A stretch of 62,603 nt of DNA from VRUG01 sp965372745 (GCA_965372745.1 CBDVDM010000010.1:1-62603), one strand, 5' to 3'. Shown: positions 15,365 to 25,506, numbered from the stretch's first letter. The notes: generated by a model from the letters alone, not told the origin. Translations and numbers: made by a program.

Positions 15365-17616
15365 TTAAATCAGGTTTGCTTTGGCTGATTTTAATATCGG
15401 CCTTTTGCTTGATATATGGTTGTCCCACGGTCAGTCAGCAGCAGGTGTTTCCTGAAACAGAATCAGGCAAAGCTGTCGAGCTTGAAACGGTTGAGTCTGA
15501 TGTTGCTCGCTGTGCTGCGCAACCTCGGCAAGTCGAGGTCGTAGAAGCCAATTCGATTGACGTAGGAATTGCCGTTGATGCTGCCTGTGAGTTAATCTAT
15601 CAGGGCAGGTTAGATGAGGCTTCTGAGTTCATTGAGAGGTTACAGCCGTTGCCGGTCCCTTTAATTCGGTTAGCAGCAATTGTTACCGAATACAATGATA
15701 TCAGCGTGCATCGGCAGTTAGCTAAGCAGGAGGCATACACAAAACAACTGGCTAAATTCAATCAGTACAAAATCGGCGAAGCCAATGACATAAATGATAT
15801 CAACGATGTTAACAGTATCCCAAGAATACTTTCTGTTATTGCCAGCGTGCGTGAATTTGCCGATGAAGAGCAGGCCGAGCAGCTTTTATCTGATAGCTTT
15901 GTTCAGCAGACTATTCAAAGGGCCAGGGATAACGCTGCCGAGCTTGAAACAGAGGGCAAATGGCTTGAGGCGTATGTTATGTGTTATACATGGCTTACGG
16001 CGATTGATGAGGATAACAAGGCTTATTCGGAATATTCGGAAGAGCTTATAACCAAGGCCGGCATTTTGGCATCTTTCCAGGACAGCCCTTGTGAGACCCG
16101 TGAGCAGCGTTATGAAAATATTGAAAAAAGGCTCCTTGTCAAGGCAATCAGGGCTTTGAATTTCAGCTATGTAAATATTATAGATTATCATGGAATGGCG
16201 GTAAAATCCATAGAGCGTTGCGGTTTGTTGACCGATGTACTGGGTAACTCTTACGTCGAACTGGATACCGAATACGAGATTGAAGATACACAGATAACAG
16301 CCTGGTTAAATGCCCTCGAAAGACTCAAGGCTGAAGTTAATAATTCACCGACCGGTATCAGCAGGGACAGGTTTATCGATGTATTTGACAAGACACTTGA
16401 GATAAATGACCAGACGGTCAAACTGCCGGTAGAGGTTTTGATTGCGCAGTTCACTGAAGCTGGATTTGCATCGCTTGACCCTTACACTGTTATGGTTTGG
16501 CCCAGACAGAAGCAGGACTTTGAAAGGATAATCACTAACGAGTTTACCGGTATCGGTATAGAGATTTCAAATCGCAAAGGATCGTTGACAGTAGTTAGCC
16601 TGCTGCCGGACACACCAGCCTATAACTCCGGTCTTGATGCCGGTGATGTGATAGAACGAATTGATGGTGTTGAAACACGAGGCATGTCTCTTATTTGTGC
16701 GGTTAAAACTATTACCGGTCGGAAGGGAACGGATGTGATATTGACAGTCAGGACGCCGGGGCAGGATAACACGAGGGATATTACCATTACCAGAGCCACG
16801 ATAACGGTTCCGACAATTCGAGGATGGCAAAGGACCGAAGCAGGCAGGTGGTTATATATGATTGATAATGAAAGCAAAATCGGGTACATCCGCATTACAA
16901 GTTTTGCTGATAAAACTGCCGATGATTTTGAAGGAGTACTTGGTTCGCTTGAGAAAGACGGGATGAAAGGATTGATTCTGGATTTGCGTTTCAATAGCGG
17001 GGGTTTACTGACCAGCGCTGTTGAGATGACGGATAAGTTTATTAAGAAAGGTGTGATAGTTACCACGCGTCCCAGATTTGGAGTGCCCAGTTATGCAACC
17101 GCTCATAAGACAGGGACACACCATGATTATCCGCTTGTAATTCTGATAAATGCAGGTTCGGCAAGTGCATCGGAGATTATGGCAGGGGCACTGGCTGATG
17201 CAAAGCATAAAAGGGCAATTCTTGTTGGCCAGAGAACCCATGGCAAGGGAAGTGTCCAGACAATAACCAACTATCCGGGGCACGGAGCTCAGCTTAAATA
17301 TACCATGGCCTATTACCACCTGCCATCCGGACAGAGGGTTGAAAGCAGAGATGCGATGGAAAAACAGGGCAGAGAGAACTGGGGCGTGGCACCTGATATC
17401 GAGGTCGAATTAAGAAGCGACGAGCTTAGAAAAATGATTGATATTCAAAGGGATAATGATGTACTGGTCAAGGCCGACCACGATAATGGAACCGACCCAT
17501 TGAAAAAATATACCATTGAGGATACATTGGCCGTCGATGCCCAGTTGGCGGTTGGTGTTTTGGTGATAAAGAGTAAATTGATACATGCTTGGGCATCAGA
17601 GATGACTTTAAATTAA
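15358..17616 (+). CDS. S41-family carboxyl-terminal processing protease, lipoprotein
   Basis: A 752-residue CtpA/Prc-like serine protease anchored as a lipoprotein (lipobox LIYGC, Cys about 22). After an Asp/Asn- and Glu-rich helical region (about 30-370) comes a PDZ domain (about 395-480; GIGIEISNRKG, YNSGLDAGDVI). The protease core follows: GYIRITSF, the oxyanion-region LRFNSGG, catalytic Ser605 in SASASE and Lys630 in HGKGSVQ. The 25-residue Ser-Lys spacing equals that of E. coli Prc. It likely trims periplasmic proteins or peptidoglycan enzymes. The ATG sits inside a heptamer repeat with no good Shine-Dalgarno, so the exact start is somewhat uncertain, but the signal peptide begins there. 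Confidence 0.93.
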   Translation: MRIKSGLLWLILISAFCLIYGCPTVSQQQVFPETESGKAVELETVESDVARCAAQPRQVEVVEANSIDVGIAVDAACELIYQGRLDEASEFIERLQPLPVPLIRLAAIVTEYNDISVHRQLAKQEAYTKQLAKFNQYKIGEANDINDINDVNSIPRILSVIASVREFADEEQAEQLLSDSFVQQTIQRARDNAAELETEGKWLEAYVMCYTWLTAIDEDNKAYSEYSEELITKAGILASFQDSPCETREQRYENIEKRLLVKAIRALNFSYVNIIDYHGMAVKSIERCGLLTDVLGNSYVELDTEYEIEDTQITAWLNALERLKAEVNNSPTGISRDRFIDVFDKTLEINDQTVKLPVEVLIAQFTEAGFASLDPYTVMVWPRQKQDFERIITNEFTGIGIEISNRKGSLTVVSLLPDTPAYNSGLDAGDVIERIDGVETRGMSLICAVKTITGRKGTDVILTVRTPGQDNTRDITITRATITVPTIRGWQRTEAGRWLYMIDNESKIGYIRITSFADKTADDFEGVLGSLEKDGMKGLILDLRFNSGGLLTSAVEMTDKFIKKGVIVTTRPRFGVPSYATAHKTGTHHDYPLVILINAGSASASEIMAGALADAKHKRAILVGQRTHGKGSVQTITNYPGHGAQLKYTMAYYHLPSGQRVESRDAMEKQGRENWGVAPDIEVELRSDELRKMIDIQRDNDVLVKADHDNGTDPLKKYTIEDTLAVDAQLAVGVLVIKSKLIHAWASEMTLN

Positions 17617-17637
17617 ATTTCTTAACGAGGCTGAACG

Positions 17638-19089
17638 TTGGCGAAACTGGAAGAGAAAAACAAATTTGAGCAACAGAGAAAGCAGCGGCTTGAGCGGATT
17701 CGGCAATTGGGCATCGATCCTTATGGCAGCAGATATGAGGAGGCGGAAGCAACTGTTGATGTCAGGAGCAGGTTCAGGGATGGCGACGACAGTCAACAGG
17801 CCAATTGTGCAGGCAGAATAGTATTGCTGAGAGATATCGGTAAACTGATTTTTATTACGCTTCGTGACCGTAGCGGTACAATTCAAATCGGCTTGAGTAA
17901 GAAACTGTTAGCCGAGCATTGGGAATTTGTTAAGCTGCTTGAAGTCGGTGACATAATCGGCGCAGCCGGTCAGCTTGGCAGGACGAAGACGGGTGAAATA
18001 ACAATCTGGGCTGACAATGTTACGATATTAAGTAAAAGTCTTTGTCAGCCGCCGGAAAAATTTCACGGCCTGGCTGATATTGAGCTGCGTTATCGGCAGC
18101 GGTATGTTGATTTGTGGGCAAATCCTGAGGTGATGGAGCTTTTCAAAAAGCGAAGCGACATCATATCGACAATACGGCAGAGTCTCTGCGAGAGGGGTTT
18201 TCTGGAAGTTGAAACGCCGATGATGCAGACGATTGCCGGCGGTGCCGCAGCAAAACCATTTATCACACACCATAACAGCCTTGATATGGATTTATTTTTG
18301 CGTATTGCACCGGAGCTTTTCCTGAAAAGACTCCTCGTTGGCGGGATGGAGAGGGTTTTTGAGATAAACCGCAACTTCCGGAATGAAGGTTTGAGTAGAT
18401 TTCATAATCCGGAATTTACAATGATGGAATTGTACCAGGCTTATGCTGATTACAATGTGATGATGGATTTGACGGAAGAGCTTATCTGCCTTTTAGTTGA
18501 AAAATATTGTGACAGTCAAAAAGTTGAATTTGATGGTATCCAGATTGATTTTGGCAGGCCGTGGCGGCGTGCCAAATACGCTGATTTGCTGAAAGAATAC
18601 AGCGGCTGTGCGATAGATGATATTGACGCTGTCAGGGCGAAGGCGCGAAAGCTTGGCCTGAGTGAGTCTGAAATGGATGATATGGTGGTTGTCAATGAAC
18701 TGTTCGAGGCCACCGTTGAAGATAATCTGGTTAATCCGACTTTTGTGATTGATTACCCTGCGAAGTTGTGTCCTTTAACAAAGCCAGGCCGGGAAAACCC
18801 CGATTACGCTGAGCGTTTTGAATTGTTTATTGCAAAAATAGAACTGGCTAACGCATATACTGAGTTGAATGACCCTGCGGTTCAGGAGGAGAATTTTAGG
18901 ATCCAGCTTCGAGGCCAGACCGAGTCGATGGCAACGATGGACGAGGATTTCATAAGTGCCTTGAAATACGGGATGCCGCCGGCAGGGGGACTTGGTATTG
19001 GAATTGACAGATTAGTAATGGTTTTAACAGGTGCAGCGAGCATTCGTGACGTTGTTCTGTTTCCATTACTGAAACCTGCCTCGGATTAA
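17638..19089 (+). CDS. lysS: Lysyl-tRNA synthetase, class II
   Basis: Charges tRNA-Lys. The 483-residue protein has the class II LysRS layout: an N-terminal OB-fold anticodon-binding domain (about 55-150) and the catalytic domain with motif 1 around FLEVETPMMQ, motif 2 RNFRNEGLSRFHNPEF and motif 3 GLGIGIDRL near the end. The start is TTG at 17638, preceded by AACGAGG; no in-frame ATG lies before the helical N-terminus. It is 21 bases after the protease gene and 11 bases before the first lolC/E-type permease gene, so it probably shares their transcript. No T-box or other leader is visible. Confidence 0.97.
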   Translation: MAKLEEKNKFEQQRKQRLERIRQLGIDPYGSRYEEAEATVDVRSRFRDGDDSQQANCAGRIVLLRDIGKLIFITLRDRSGTIQIGLSKKLLAEHWEFVKLLEVGDIIGAAGQLGRTKTGEITIWADNVTILSKSLCQPPEKFHGLADIELRYRQRYVDLWANPEVMELFKKRSDIISTIRQSLCERGFLEVETPMMQTIAGGAAAKPFITHHNSLDMDLFLRIAPELFLKRLLVGGMERVFEINRNFRNEGLSRFHNPEFTMMELYQAYADYNVMMDLTEELICLLVEKYCDSQKVEFDGIQIDFGRPWRRAKYADLLKEYSGCAIDDIDAVRAKARKLGLSESEMDDMVVVNELFEATVEDNLVNPTFVIDYPAKLCPLTKPGRENPDYAERFELFIAKIELANAYTELNDPAVQEENFRIQLRGQTESMATMDEDFISALKYGMPPAGGLGIGIDRLVMVLTGAASIRDVVLFPLLKPASD

Positions 19090-19100
19090 ATGGGATTGAG

Positions 19101-20450
19101 ATGCTGAAACTGTTTTTGTGGCTGCGGTATCTGCGCAAGAGAAAAATTGTATTGCTGAGTGTCGCTGCGGTAGCCCTGTCCAGTGCATTACTGATAGTTG
19201 TTGCAAGTCTTTTTACCGGTTTTATCAACGCATTCGAGCAAAGCGCAGTTGATGCAACCGGTGACATTGTTCTGGAACCTCCCGTCAGGTTGGCCTGGTA
19301 TCCTCAATTCATTGAACGGCTGGAACAGGAAGAGATGGTCGAAACAGCTACCGCGACGCTTTTAAGTAATGGCCTGCTGCATCTTGGCGCCGGCAATGTC
19401 CGTGCGGTAAAAATCTGGGGTATCGAGCCGGCCAAAAGGGCAAAGGTGACCGGTTTAAAACAGTACCTTTTAAAGCAGAAGAACTCTCCGTTACCCCCAT
19501 CCTTTGTAGTTGAGAATCAGGAGGAAACGCTCGGTGGTTTTGTCGGTATTGGCGTGGTGACAGAGCCGGATGAGAAGACGGATGAGTATGACTTTGGTGA
19601 AGCTGAAGATATAACAGGCCGGCGCGTGGTACTCACCGCCGGGGCCGTAACCGGTTCGCAATCACTTACAGAAACGGGCATCGGGAGATTTAAAAGAAAA
19701 CCGATAAGTTTTACAGTTGTGGATGTGGTATATACCGGTGTTTATGAGCTTGATAAAAATTTCGTTTATCTGCCGATAGATAAGCTGCAAGAGCAAATAT
19801 ATCCAAACGAAGATAAACCAATAGCCGACCAGATTCAAATAAAACTTACTCGTAATGCAAATGTCACTCAAAGCCTGGAGCGGATTAAGGACATCTGGCA
19901 GCAATTTGCTTCTGAAAAACTTGGCTGGAACAAATATTTCATAAGCGAAACTATCATCGTTACTTCAAGGCAGATGCAAAGCCGGTACATCGCTGAGCTT
20001 CGAAAGCAGATGGGTGTTTTGCTGTTAATATTTGGCGTGGTAAGTTTCAGCGTTGTTCTTTTGATTTTGTGTATATTCTATATGATTGTTGAGACGAGAC
20101 AGAAAGATATTGCGATAATAAAAAGCTGCGGAGCGCCGAGCAGTTCGGTCGCAATGGTATTTATGGGTTTTGGCGGCTTTGTCGGAATACTCGGTTCAGC
20201 TTTTGGAATCCTGTTCGGCTATATTGTCACGAAGAACATAAACCTAATTGAAGAATGGATAAGGCTTGTTTTTGGCTTGAAGCTTTGGAAAAGCAGTGTA
20301 TACATGTTCAGTAAAATACCGAACGAGGTTGACTGGAGTTCGGCGTTTATTATTGTTTTGTTTGCGATTGCAGCAGCGGCTGTTGGAGCGTTGGTACCTG
20401 CGATTGTCGCGGTTCGAATCAAACCGGTGAATATTTTAAGATACGAGTAA
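19101..20450 (+). CDS. lolC: LolC/LolE-type ABC permease (first copy)
   Basis: A 449-residue inner-membrane permease of the MacB/FtsX family. One transmembrane helix lies near the N-terminus (about 22-45), then a large periplasmic domain (about 50-300), then three C-terminal helices (about 305-335, 355-385, 415-440) flanking the FtsX core. With the next permease and the LolD-like ATPase it should form an exporter that pulls lipoproteins from the inner membrane for the outer-membrane carrier. Whether this copy is the LolC or LolE equivalent is not decided; the symbol marks position only. Three bases separate it from the second copy. Confidence 0.85.
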   Translation: MLKLFLWLRYLRKRKIVLLSVAAVALSSALLIVVASLFTGFINAFEQSAVDATGDIVLEPPVRLAWYPQFIERLEQEEMVETATATLLSNGLLHLGAGNVRAVKIWGIEPAKRAKVTGLKQYLLKQKNSPLPPSFVVENQEETLGGFVGIGVVTEPDEKTDEYDFGEAEDITGRRVVLTAGAVTGSQSLTETGIGRFKRKPISFTVVDVVYTGVYELDKNFVYLPIDKLQEQIYPNEDKPIADQIQIKLTRNANVTQSLERIKDIWQQFASEKLGWNKYFISETIIVTSRQMQSRYIAELRKQMGVLLLIFGVVSFSVVLLILCIFYMIVETRQKDIAIIKSCGAPSSSVAMVFMGFGGFVGILGSAFGILFGYIVTKNINLIEEWIRLVFGLKLWKSSVYMFSKIPNEVDWSSAFIIVLFAIAAAAVGALVPAIVAVRIKPVNILRYE

Positions 20451-20452
20451 TA

Positions 20453-21802
20453 GTGTATAAGATAATTCTGGCATTTCGTTATCTTTTTAAAAGGCGCATC
20501 AGCTACCTGGCCTTTTTAGCGGTTGCGCTTTGTGTATTTATCGTTGTTGTGGTAATGACTGTGATGACCGGCCTTGTAAGGGATTTTAAGCAGAAGAACC
20601 ATTTGTTTACCGGCGACTGTGTTGTCGGTACTGATTCACTGGTTGGTTTTGCGTATTATGAAGATTTTGTAGATACTTTGGCTAAGCAGGATTTTATTGA
20701 AGCTGTTTCTACAGTAATCAGCAGCTATGGCTTGATAAACCGTGTAGGAACTGATGTTAGTCGAGGTGTACAGATAACAGGTATTGAGCCGGAAAGTTAC
20801 AGCCGGGTCACGGGTTTTTCTCAGATGGTGCATTATCGCAGCTCGGATATCTCTAAGGTTTTTGTCCCTGTCTATGACGAGAATCTTGACGGCTGTGTAT
20901 TAGGGATTGATATGGCGATGGAGCGTGATTCAAATGGCCAGTATAATTTCGGAGAGTCGCCATTTAGAACAGCATTTTCAGTCAGTTGCTTTCCGCTTAC
21001 AGCCAAAGGCGCACTGGCCAAAGCAGGAGCCGGTGAAATTAATACCAAAACGTTTTACTATAGTGACGTATCTCAAAGCGGTTTGGCGAGGGTGGACAGT
21101 TCACTGATTTATCTTCCCTTTGGGCATACCCAGATGTTATGCGGAATGGATGGGGCTGATAAAAGGGCAGGCAGGATTCATATAAAATTCAAGCCTGATG
21201 TCAAGCTTGAAGTAGCAACAGATAAAGTCACTGCCCTCTGGCATGACTTCAGGGAAGATAACAAAAATAAAGCCAAAGCATACTTGTTTGAGACGGTGAC
21301 AGTTCAAACATGGAAAGCCTACAGACGCTCATCCGTAGCGGCAATGGAAAAGGAACAGATGGTTTTGACTGTGATGTTTTCTCTTGTTGGAATCACAACG
21401 GTCTTTATTATCTTTGTGGTTTTCTATATGATTATCTGCCACAAGAGTAAAGACATCGGTATTTTAAAAAGTATAGGCGTCTCGAATTCGAATGTTGTCG
21501 GTTTGTTTTCGGGCTTTGCAGTGTTTTTGGCATGTCTGGGTTCATGTGCGGGTGTGTTGGGCGGCTGGCTGTTTTTGCGTAAAATCAACGTGATAGAAGA
21601 CTGGCTTTTTAAGCATTTTGGTTTTCAAATGTGGGACAGGACAATTTATGCTATCGGTGATATCCCAAATCAGATAGAATTAAAAACGACGGTTGTAATT
21701 ATAATCTCGGCAGTTGTGGCGTGTCTGGCAGGAGCGATAATACCAGCCTGGCAGGCGGCGAAGTTAAAGCCGGTGGAAACTCTGCAGGTTAACCAGTTAT
21801 GA
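20453..21802 (+). CDS. lolE: LolC/LolE-type ABC permease (second copy)
   Basis: Also 449 residues with the same layout as its neighbour: N-terminal helix at about 15-40, periplasmic domain, and three C-terminal helices ending in a GAIIPAWQAAKLKPVETL-type tail. Identical length and parallel architecture indicate an old duplication, and the two should pair as a heterodimer. The start is GTG, 3 bases after the previous stop, and the stop overlaps the ATPase start by 4 bases (ATGA), showing tight translational coupling. Role in lipoprotein sorting is inferred from the family and the complete CDE set. Confidence 0.85.
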   Translation: MYKIILAFRYLFKRRISYLAFLAVALCVFIVVVVMTVMTGLVRDFKQKNHLFTGDCVVGTDSLVGFAYYEDFVDTLAKQDFIEAVSTVISSYGLINRVGTDVSRGVQITGIEPESYSRVTGFSQMVHYRSSDISKVFVPVYDENLDGCVLGIDMAMERDSNGQYNFGESPFRTAFSVSCFPLTAKGALAKAGAGEINTKTFYYSDVSQSGLARVDSSLIYLPFGHTQMLCGMDGADKRAGRIHIKFKPDVKLEVATDKVTALWHDFREDNKNKAKAYLFETVTVQTWKAYRRSSVAAMEKEQMVLTVMFSLVGITTVFIIFVVFYMIICHKSKDIGILKSIGVSNSNVVGLFSGFAVFLACLGSCAGVLGGWLFLRKINVIEDWLFKHFGFQMWDRTIYAIGDIPNQIELKTTVVIIISAVVACLAGAIIPAWQAAKLKPVETLQVNQL

Positions 21803-22497
21803 GTAATGATAATCTGATTTTACAGGCTAAAGGTGTTTATAAATCTTATCGGATGGGGACAGCTGAATTGAATGTCCTCAAAGGCGTGGATTTTGCTGTC
21901 AAACATGGCGAATTTATTGCTGTTGTCGGGGCCTCGGGCAGCGGGAAAAGTACGCTTTTGCATATATTAGGAGCACTGGATAGGCCTGATAAGGGGATTG
22001 TCAAGTTCGAGGGAAAACAAATCAACTGGGCAAAAGGGGGTGAATTGAATAGATTTCGCAATAAAACGGTGGGATTTGTTTTTCAGTTTTATCATTTGTT
22101 GGACGAATTAAATGTGTTGGAGAATGTATTTCTGCCGGCAATGGTCTCAAAAAGCGTTTTAGGCTGGCTCACCAGCAGCATTGGTGCAAAGAAACGAGCA
22201 AAAGAGTTGCTCGAACAGCTTGGCCTGGATGGGAGAATAAAGCATAAGCCTTATCAGTTGTCAGGCGGAGAAAGGCAGCGTGTGGCTATCGCCAGGGCGC
22301 TTATGAATGAGCCTAAGCTGCTTTTAGCAGATGAGCCGACAGGAAATCTTGACTCTGCGACAGGAAATGGTATCCTGAAAGTCTTTGAAAAGTTAAATAA
22401 AGCCGGTCAGACAATTGTGATGGTCACGCACGACGAGCATATAGCCAGCAGAGTTGGCCGGATTATAACGTTAACTGATGGTAAAGTAAGTTTGTAA
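21799..22497 (+). CDS. lolD: LolD-type ABC transporter ATPase
   Basis: A 232-residue cytoplasmic ATPase that would energise the two permeases. All ABC motifs are intact: Walker A GASGSGKST near residues 40-48, signature LSGGERQR near 150, Walker B LLLADEPTGNLD near 170 and the switch histidine in MVTHDE near 210. The size and N-terminus match the LolD/MacB-N/FtsE group. The gene overlaps the preceding permease by 4 bases. Macrolide-efflux MacB relatives are an alternative, but MacB has a fused single permease, unlike the two separate ones here. Confidence 0.92.
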   Translation: MSNDNLILQAKGVYKSYRMGTAELNVLKGVDFAVKHGEFIAVVGASGSGKSTLLHILGALDRPDKGIVKFEGKQINWAKGGELNRFRNKTVGFVFQFYHLLDELNVLENVFLPAMVSKSVLGWLTSSIGAKKRAKELLEQLGLDGRIKHKPYQLSGGERQRVAIARALMNEPKLLLADEPTGNLDSATGNGILKVFEKLNKAGQTIVMVTHDEHIASRVGRIITLTDGKVSL

Positions 22498-22540
22498 TGT
22501 AAAATAACAGCAGTTGTTGTAAGCAATTAAGGGAAAGTTT

Positions 22541-23404
22541 GTGGCGATGAAAATCTGGATGGATGGTAAGCTTGTTGATGAACAGGATGCGAAGATTTCT
22601 GTTTTCGATCATGGTCTGCTTTATGGCGATGGCGTTTTCGAAGGTATCCGCGTCTACAACGGGGATGTATTTGAGTTAGATGCTCATCTGAGAAGGCTTT
22701 ACGAATCGGCGAAGGTAATTCGCCTCGATATCCCGATGAGTAAAGATGAGTTGAGCAAAGCTGTTGAAAAGACAGTCGAGGCCAATGGTATTATCGACGG
22801 TTACATTCGTCTTGTTATTACCCGTGGTAATGGTACGTTGGGCATCAATCCCTTTGTTTGTGAAAATGCAAGGGTCTTTATTATAGCTGACCACATTCAG
22901 CTTTATCCGGAAGAGCTGTATAAAACGGGTATGAAGATAATCAGCGCAACTACGATTCGCAATCACCCTTTGGCGATTCCGCCGCAGGTCAAGAGCCTGA
23001 ATTATCTGAATAACATACTGGCTAAGATTGAAGCCCTGGACAGTAATGTCCCCGAGGCGGTTATGTATAACCACGAAGGTTATGTAGCCGAAGCCACCGG
23101 CGATAATGTTTTTATAGTGAAGGATGGTATTATTTTTGCGCCTCCTGCCGAAGCTGGTGCTTTGGGAGGTATTACCCGCGGTATTGTTATCAACCTTGCC
23201 AAAGCCGGGAACATTGAAGTTGTCGAAAAGAACCTGACGAGATTTGATTTGTATGTCTGTGATGAGTTTTTCCTTACCGGTACCGCTGCCGAGGTCATTG
23301 GTGTTGTTGAGATTGACGGAAGAGTCATTGGTGACGGTATGCCCGGGCCGATTACGAAGATGCTTAGAAAGAAATTCTTCAGGTACGCTCACCGAAAAAC
23401 CTGA
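22541..23404 (+). CDS. ilvE: Branched-chain amino acid aminotransferase (class IV)
   Basis: A 287-residue PLP enzyme that transfers amino groups to the branched-chain 2-oxoacids, the last step of valine, leucine and isoleucine synthesis. The class IV fold is clear: FDHGLLYGDGVFEGIR near residues 22-37, the PLP lysine in KSLNYLNN near 150 and the phosphate-binding FLTGTAAE near 250. Start is GTG 6-7 bases after AAGGGA; an ATG two codons later is equally possible. The other class IV enzyme of the window, at 40.3 kb, sits with pabB and is better read as PabC, which leaves this one as the branched-chain enzyme. Confidence 0.85.
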   Translation: MAMKIWMDGKLVDEQDAKISVFDHGLLYGDGVFEGIRVYNGDVFELDAHLRRLYESAKVIRLDIPMSKDELSKAVEKTVEANGIIDGYIRLVITRGNGTLGINPFVCENARVFIIADHIQLYPEELYKTGMKIISATTIRNHPLAIPPQVKSLNYLNNILAKIEALDSNVPEAVMYNHEGYVAEATGDNVFIVKDGIIFAPPAEAGALGGITRGIVINLAKAGNIEVVEKNLTRFDLYVCDEFFLTGTAAEVIGVVEIDGRVIGDGMPGPITKMLRKKFFRYAHRKT

Positions 23405-23484
23405 TTGCTCCGAAGTTAAAATACATATCGTATTATCACCTCTGAAAGTAATACACGGTAGATTCAAAATAATCGTCTACAGTT

Positions 23485-23513
23485 TTGCTAAATCTTACCT
23501 GACAGCGTATAAT
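23485..23513 (+). promoter_or_regulatory. Sigma-70-type promoter for the rarA operon
   Basis: TTGCTA (23485-23490), a 17-base spacer and a perfect TATAAT (23508-23513). Transcription would begin close to 23520, almost at the rarA ATG, so the message would be leaderless or nearly so. Confidence 0.65.
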
Positions 23514-23520
23514 ACCGCTT

Positions 23521-24909
23521 ATGCAAGAGGATATGGGTAATAATACGCTTTTTAGTCAAACCGAACAGGTCAATATCGAGTCAGCGGCACCATTGGCGGT
23601 TCGGATGAGGCCTCGAACGCTTGGTGAGTTCGCTGGTCAAAGTCATTTCGTCGGCCCGGATAAGTTACTGAGGCGTATGCTTGAAGCGGACAAGCTTACA
23701 AGCCTGATTTTTTACGGGCCGGCAGGCACTGGAAAAACCTCGCTTGCAATGGTAATAGCGAACTATACGAAGGCGAAGTTCCATTATATAAGTGCACCGG
23801 CGGCAAGTGTTAAAGACATTCGACAAATAATCGAAATCGCAAAGGACAGATTAGCGGCAAACAGACAAAGAACCGTTTTGTTCATAGATGAAATTCATCG
23901 TTTCAGCAGGACACAGCAGGATGTTTTATTGAAGGATGTGGAATCGGGGGTATTGATTCTTATAGGTGCTACAACCGAGAACCCGTTTTTTGCGGTCAAT
24001 TCACCTTTGATTTCGCGCAGCACGGTATTTCATTTCGAGCTTCTTGGCGAAGAGGACATCTTAAAACTTTTAAATGCTGCTGTAAGTGATAGTGAGAGGG
24101 GATTTGGCAAATTAAGTATCGAGGTCGAACTTGAAGCGTTGAAATTTTTAGCGGTAATGAGTAACGGTGATGCGAGAAGGGCATTGACCGCTTTGGAAGT
24201 TGGAGTTTTGTCACAAGCTGCCTGGCAGAAGGACGGACAAATCAAATTTGATATTGATGTTGCGAAAGAATCTATCCAGCAAAAATCAATCGAATACGAC
24301 GGCACGGGCGATACTCACTATGACTTGGCCTCGGCCATGCAAAAGAGCATACGCGGAAGCGATCCTGATGCGACTGTTTACTGGCTGGCAAGAATGATAG
24401 CGGGCGGTGAGGACCTGCGATTTATTGCACGGCGGATAGCTGTCTGTGCAGCCGAGGATGTGGGTAATGCCGACCCGATGGCTACGGTTCTGGCGGCGGC
24501 AGCGGTCCAGATTTCCGAATTTGTAGGTCTGCCTGAGGCGCAATTACACCTTGCACAGGCTGCTATTTATATTGCGTGTGCACCGAAATCAAATGCCTCA
24601 GCTTCGGCGATTTGGAACGCGGTCAGCGATGTAAAGAAACGAAAAACCATACCTGTTCCCAGCCATCTGAAGGATGCTCATTACACTGGCGCAAAAAAAC
24701 TTGGTCACGGAATTGACTACAAGTACCCGCACGACTTTAAGGATGGTTTTGTGATTCAGGAGTATCTGCCTGCCGGTGCTCAAAAGAGATACTATACGCC
24801 CAAAAATGCCGGATATGAAAAAAATATTAAGCAATATTTACAAAAGCTCCAAACATTGATACAAAATAGTAAAATATCCAATGACAATGCTGCAGAACCT
24901 GTGCCTTAG
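23521..24909 (+). CDS. rarA: Replication-associated recombination protein A
   Basis: AAA+ ATPase of the RarA/MgsA/WRNIP1 family that acts at stalled replication forks, working as a tetramer. In the 462 residues, Walker A is GPAGTGKTS (about 65-73) and Walker B is LFIDEIHRF near 120. A sensor region (GATTENPFF) follows, and the family's C-terminal tetramerisation part is at 250-440. The predicted promoter puts the mRNA start at about 23520, so the ATG at 23521 would be leaderless; the fifth-codon ATG at 23533 is the alternative. It is followed by the cyclo-ligase gene after 15 bases. Confidence 0.96.
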   Translation: MQEDMGNNTLFSQTEQVNIESAAPLAVRMRPRTLGEFAGQSHFVGPDKLLRRMLEADKLTSLIFYGPAGTGKTSLAMVIANYTKAKFHYISAPAASVKDIRQIIEIAKDRLAANRQRTVLFIDEIHRFSRTQQDVLLKDVESGVLILIGATTENPFFAVNSPLISRSTVFHFELLGEEDILKLLNAAVSDSERGFGKLSIEVELEALKFLAVMSNGDARRALTALEVGVLSQAAWQKDGQIKFDIDVAKESIQQKSIEYDGTGDTHYDLASAMQKSIRGSDPDATVYWLARMIAGGEDLRFIARRIAVCAAEDVGNADPMATVLAAAAVQISEFVGLPEAQLHLAQAAIYIACAPKSNASASAIWNAVSDVKKRKTIPVPSHLKDAHYTGAKKLGHGIDYKYPHDFKDGFVIQEYLPAGAQKRYYTPKNAGYEKNIKQYLQKLQTLIQNSKISNDNAAEPVP

Positions 24910-24924
24910 GTAAGGGAAGTTTAG

Positions 24925-25506
24925 ATGGACAAGGGGCAATTGCGATTAAAATTACAGAAACGCCTGAGCGAGATTGAACCGGAAATGGGGATTGAGAAAA
25001 GCAAACAAGCCTGCCGGAATCTCGTATCAACCCAGCAGTTTCAAAATGCCTCGGTTATTATGATGTATCTGGCTATCCCGAATGAGACTGACTGTACCGA
25101 AGCGATACTATTGGCATGGCAGCAGGGCAAAACCGTCGTGGTGCCGAAGATTTCATGGGAGAACAGGCATATGATTCCAGTTCGTATCAATTCTCTTGAA
25201 ACAGATTTTTCAGTTGAGGTTTCAGGACTTAGAAATCCGATAAACGGAACACCTGTCCCTTTTCAGGAAATAAATCTGGTTGTCACACCGGCTTTGGCTT
25301 TTGACAGAAAGGGCAATCGGCTTGGCAGAGGCGGTTCTTATTATGACAGGTTTTTTACCAATAATGAGCTTAAAGCAGTCAGATGTGGTTTGGCATTTGC
25401 AGAGCAGGTAATTGATTCTGTACCGATAGCAAGTCACGACCAGCCGGTGGATTTTTTAGTGACTGACAATGAAATAATAACTTTCAACGACCAGCAGGGA
25501 GAATAA
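24925..25506 (+). CDS. 5-formyltetrahydrofolate cyclo-ligase
   Basis: ATP-dependent conversion of 5-formyl-THF to 5,10-methenyl-THF, salvaging an inhibitory folate by-product. The 193-residue length and motifs fit: a basic N-terminal substrate region, and the C-terminal ATP-binding signature NRLGRGGSYYDRF near 130-142 with preceding TPALAFDRKG. It links to the other folate genes here (folD, fhs, pabB, pabC), although they are not adjacent. The gene lies in the rarA transcript and its stop is 1 base before the L,D-transpeptidase ATG. Often called ygfA or fthC. Confidence 0.95.
   Translation: MDKGQLRLKLQKRLSEIEPEMGIEKSKQACRNLVSTQQFQNASVIMMYLAIPNETDCTEAILLAWQQGKTVVVPKISWENRHMIPVRINSLETDFSVEVSGLRNPINGTPVPFQEINLVVTPALAFDRKGNRLGRGGSYYDRFFTNNELKAVRCGLAFAEQVIDSVPIASHDQPVDFLVTDNEIITFNDQQGE

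Noticed and set aside
22541..23467. A 263-residue minus-strand ORF across ilvE
   Set aside because: The plus strand encodes a clear class IV aminotransferase with its PLP lysine; the opposite frame is a shadow.
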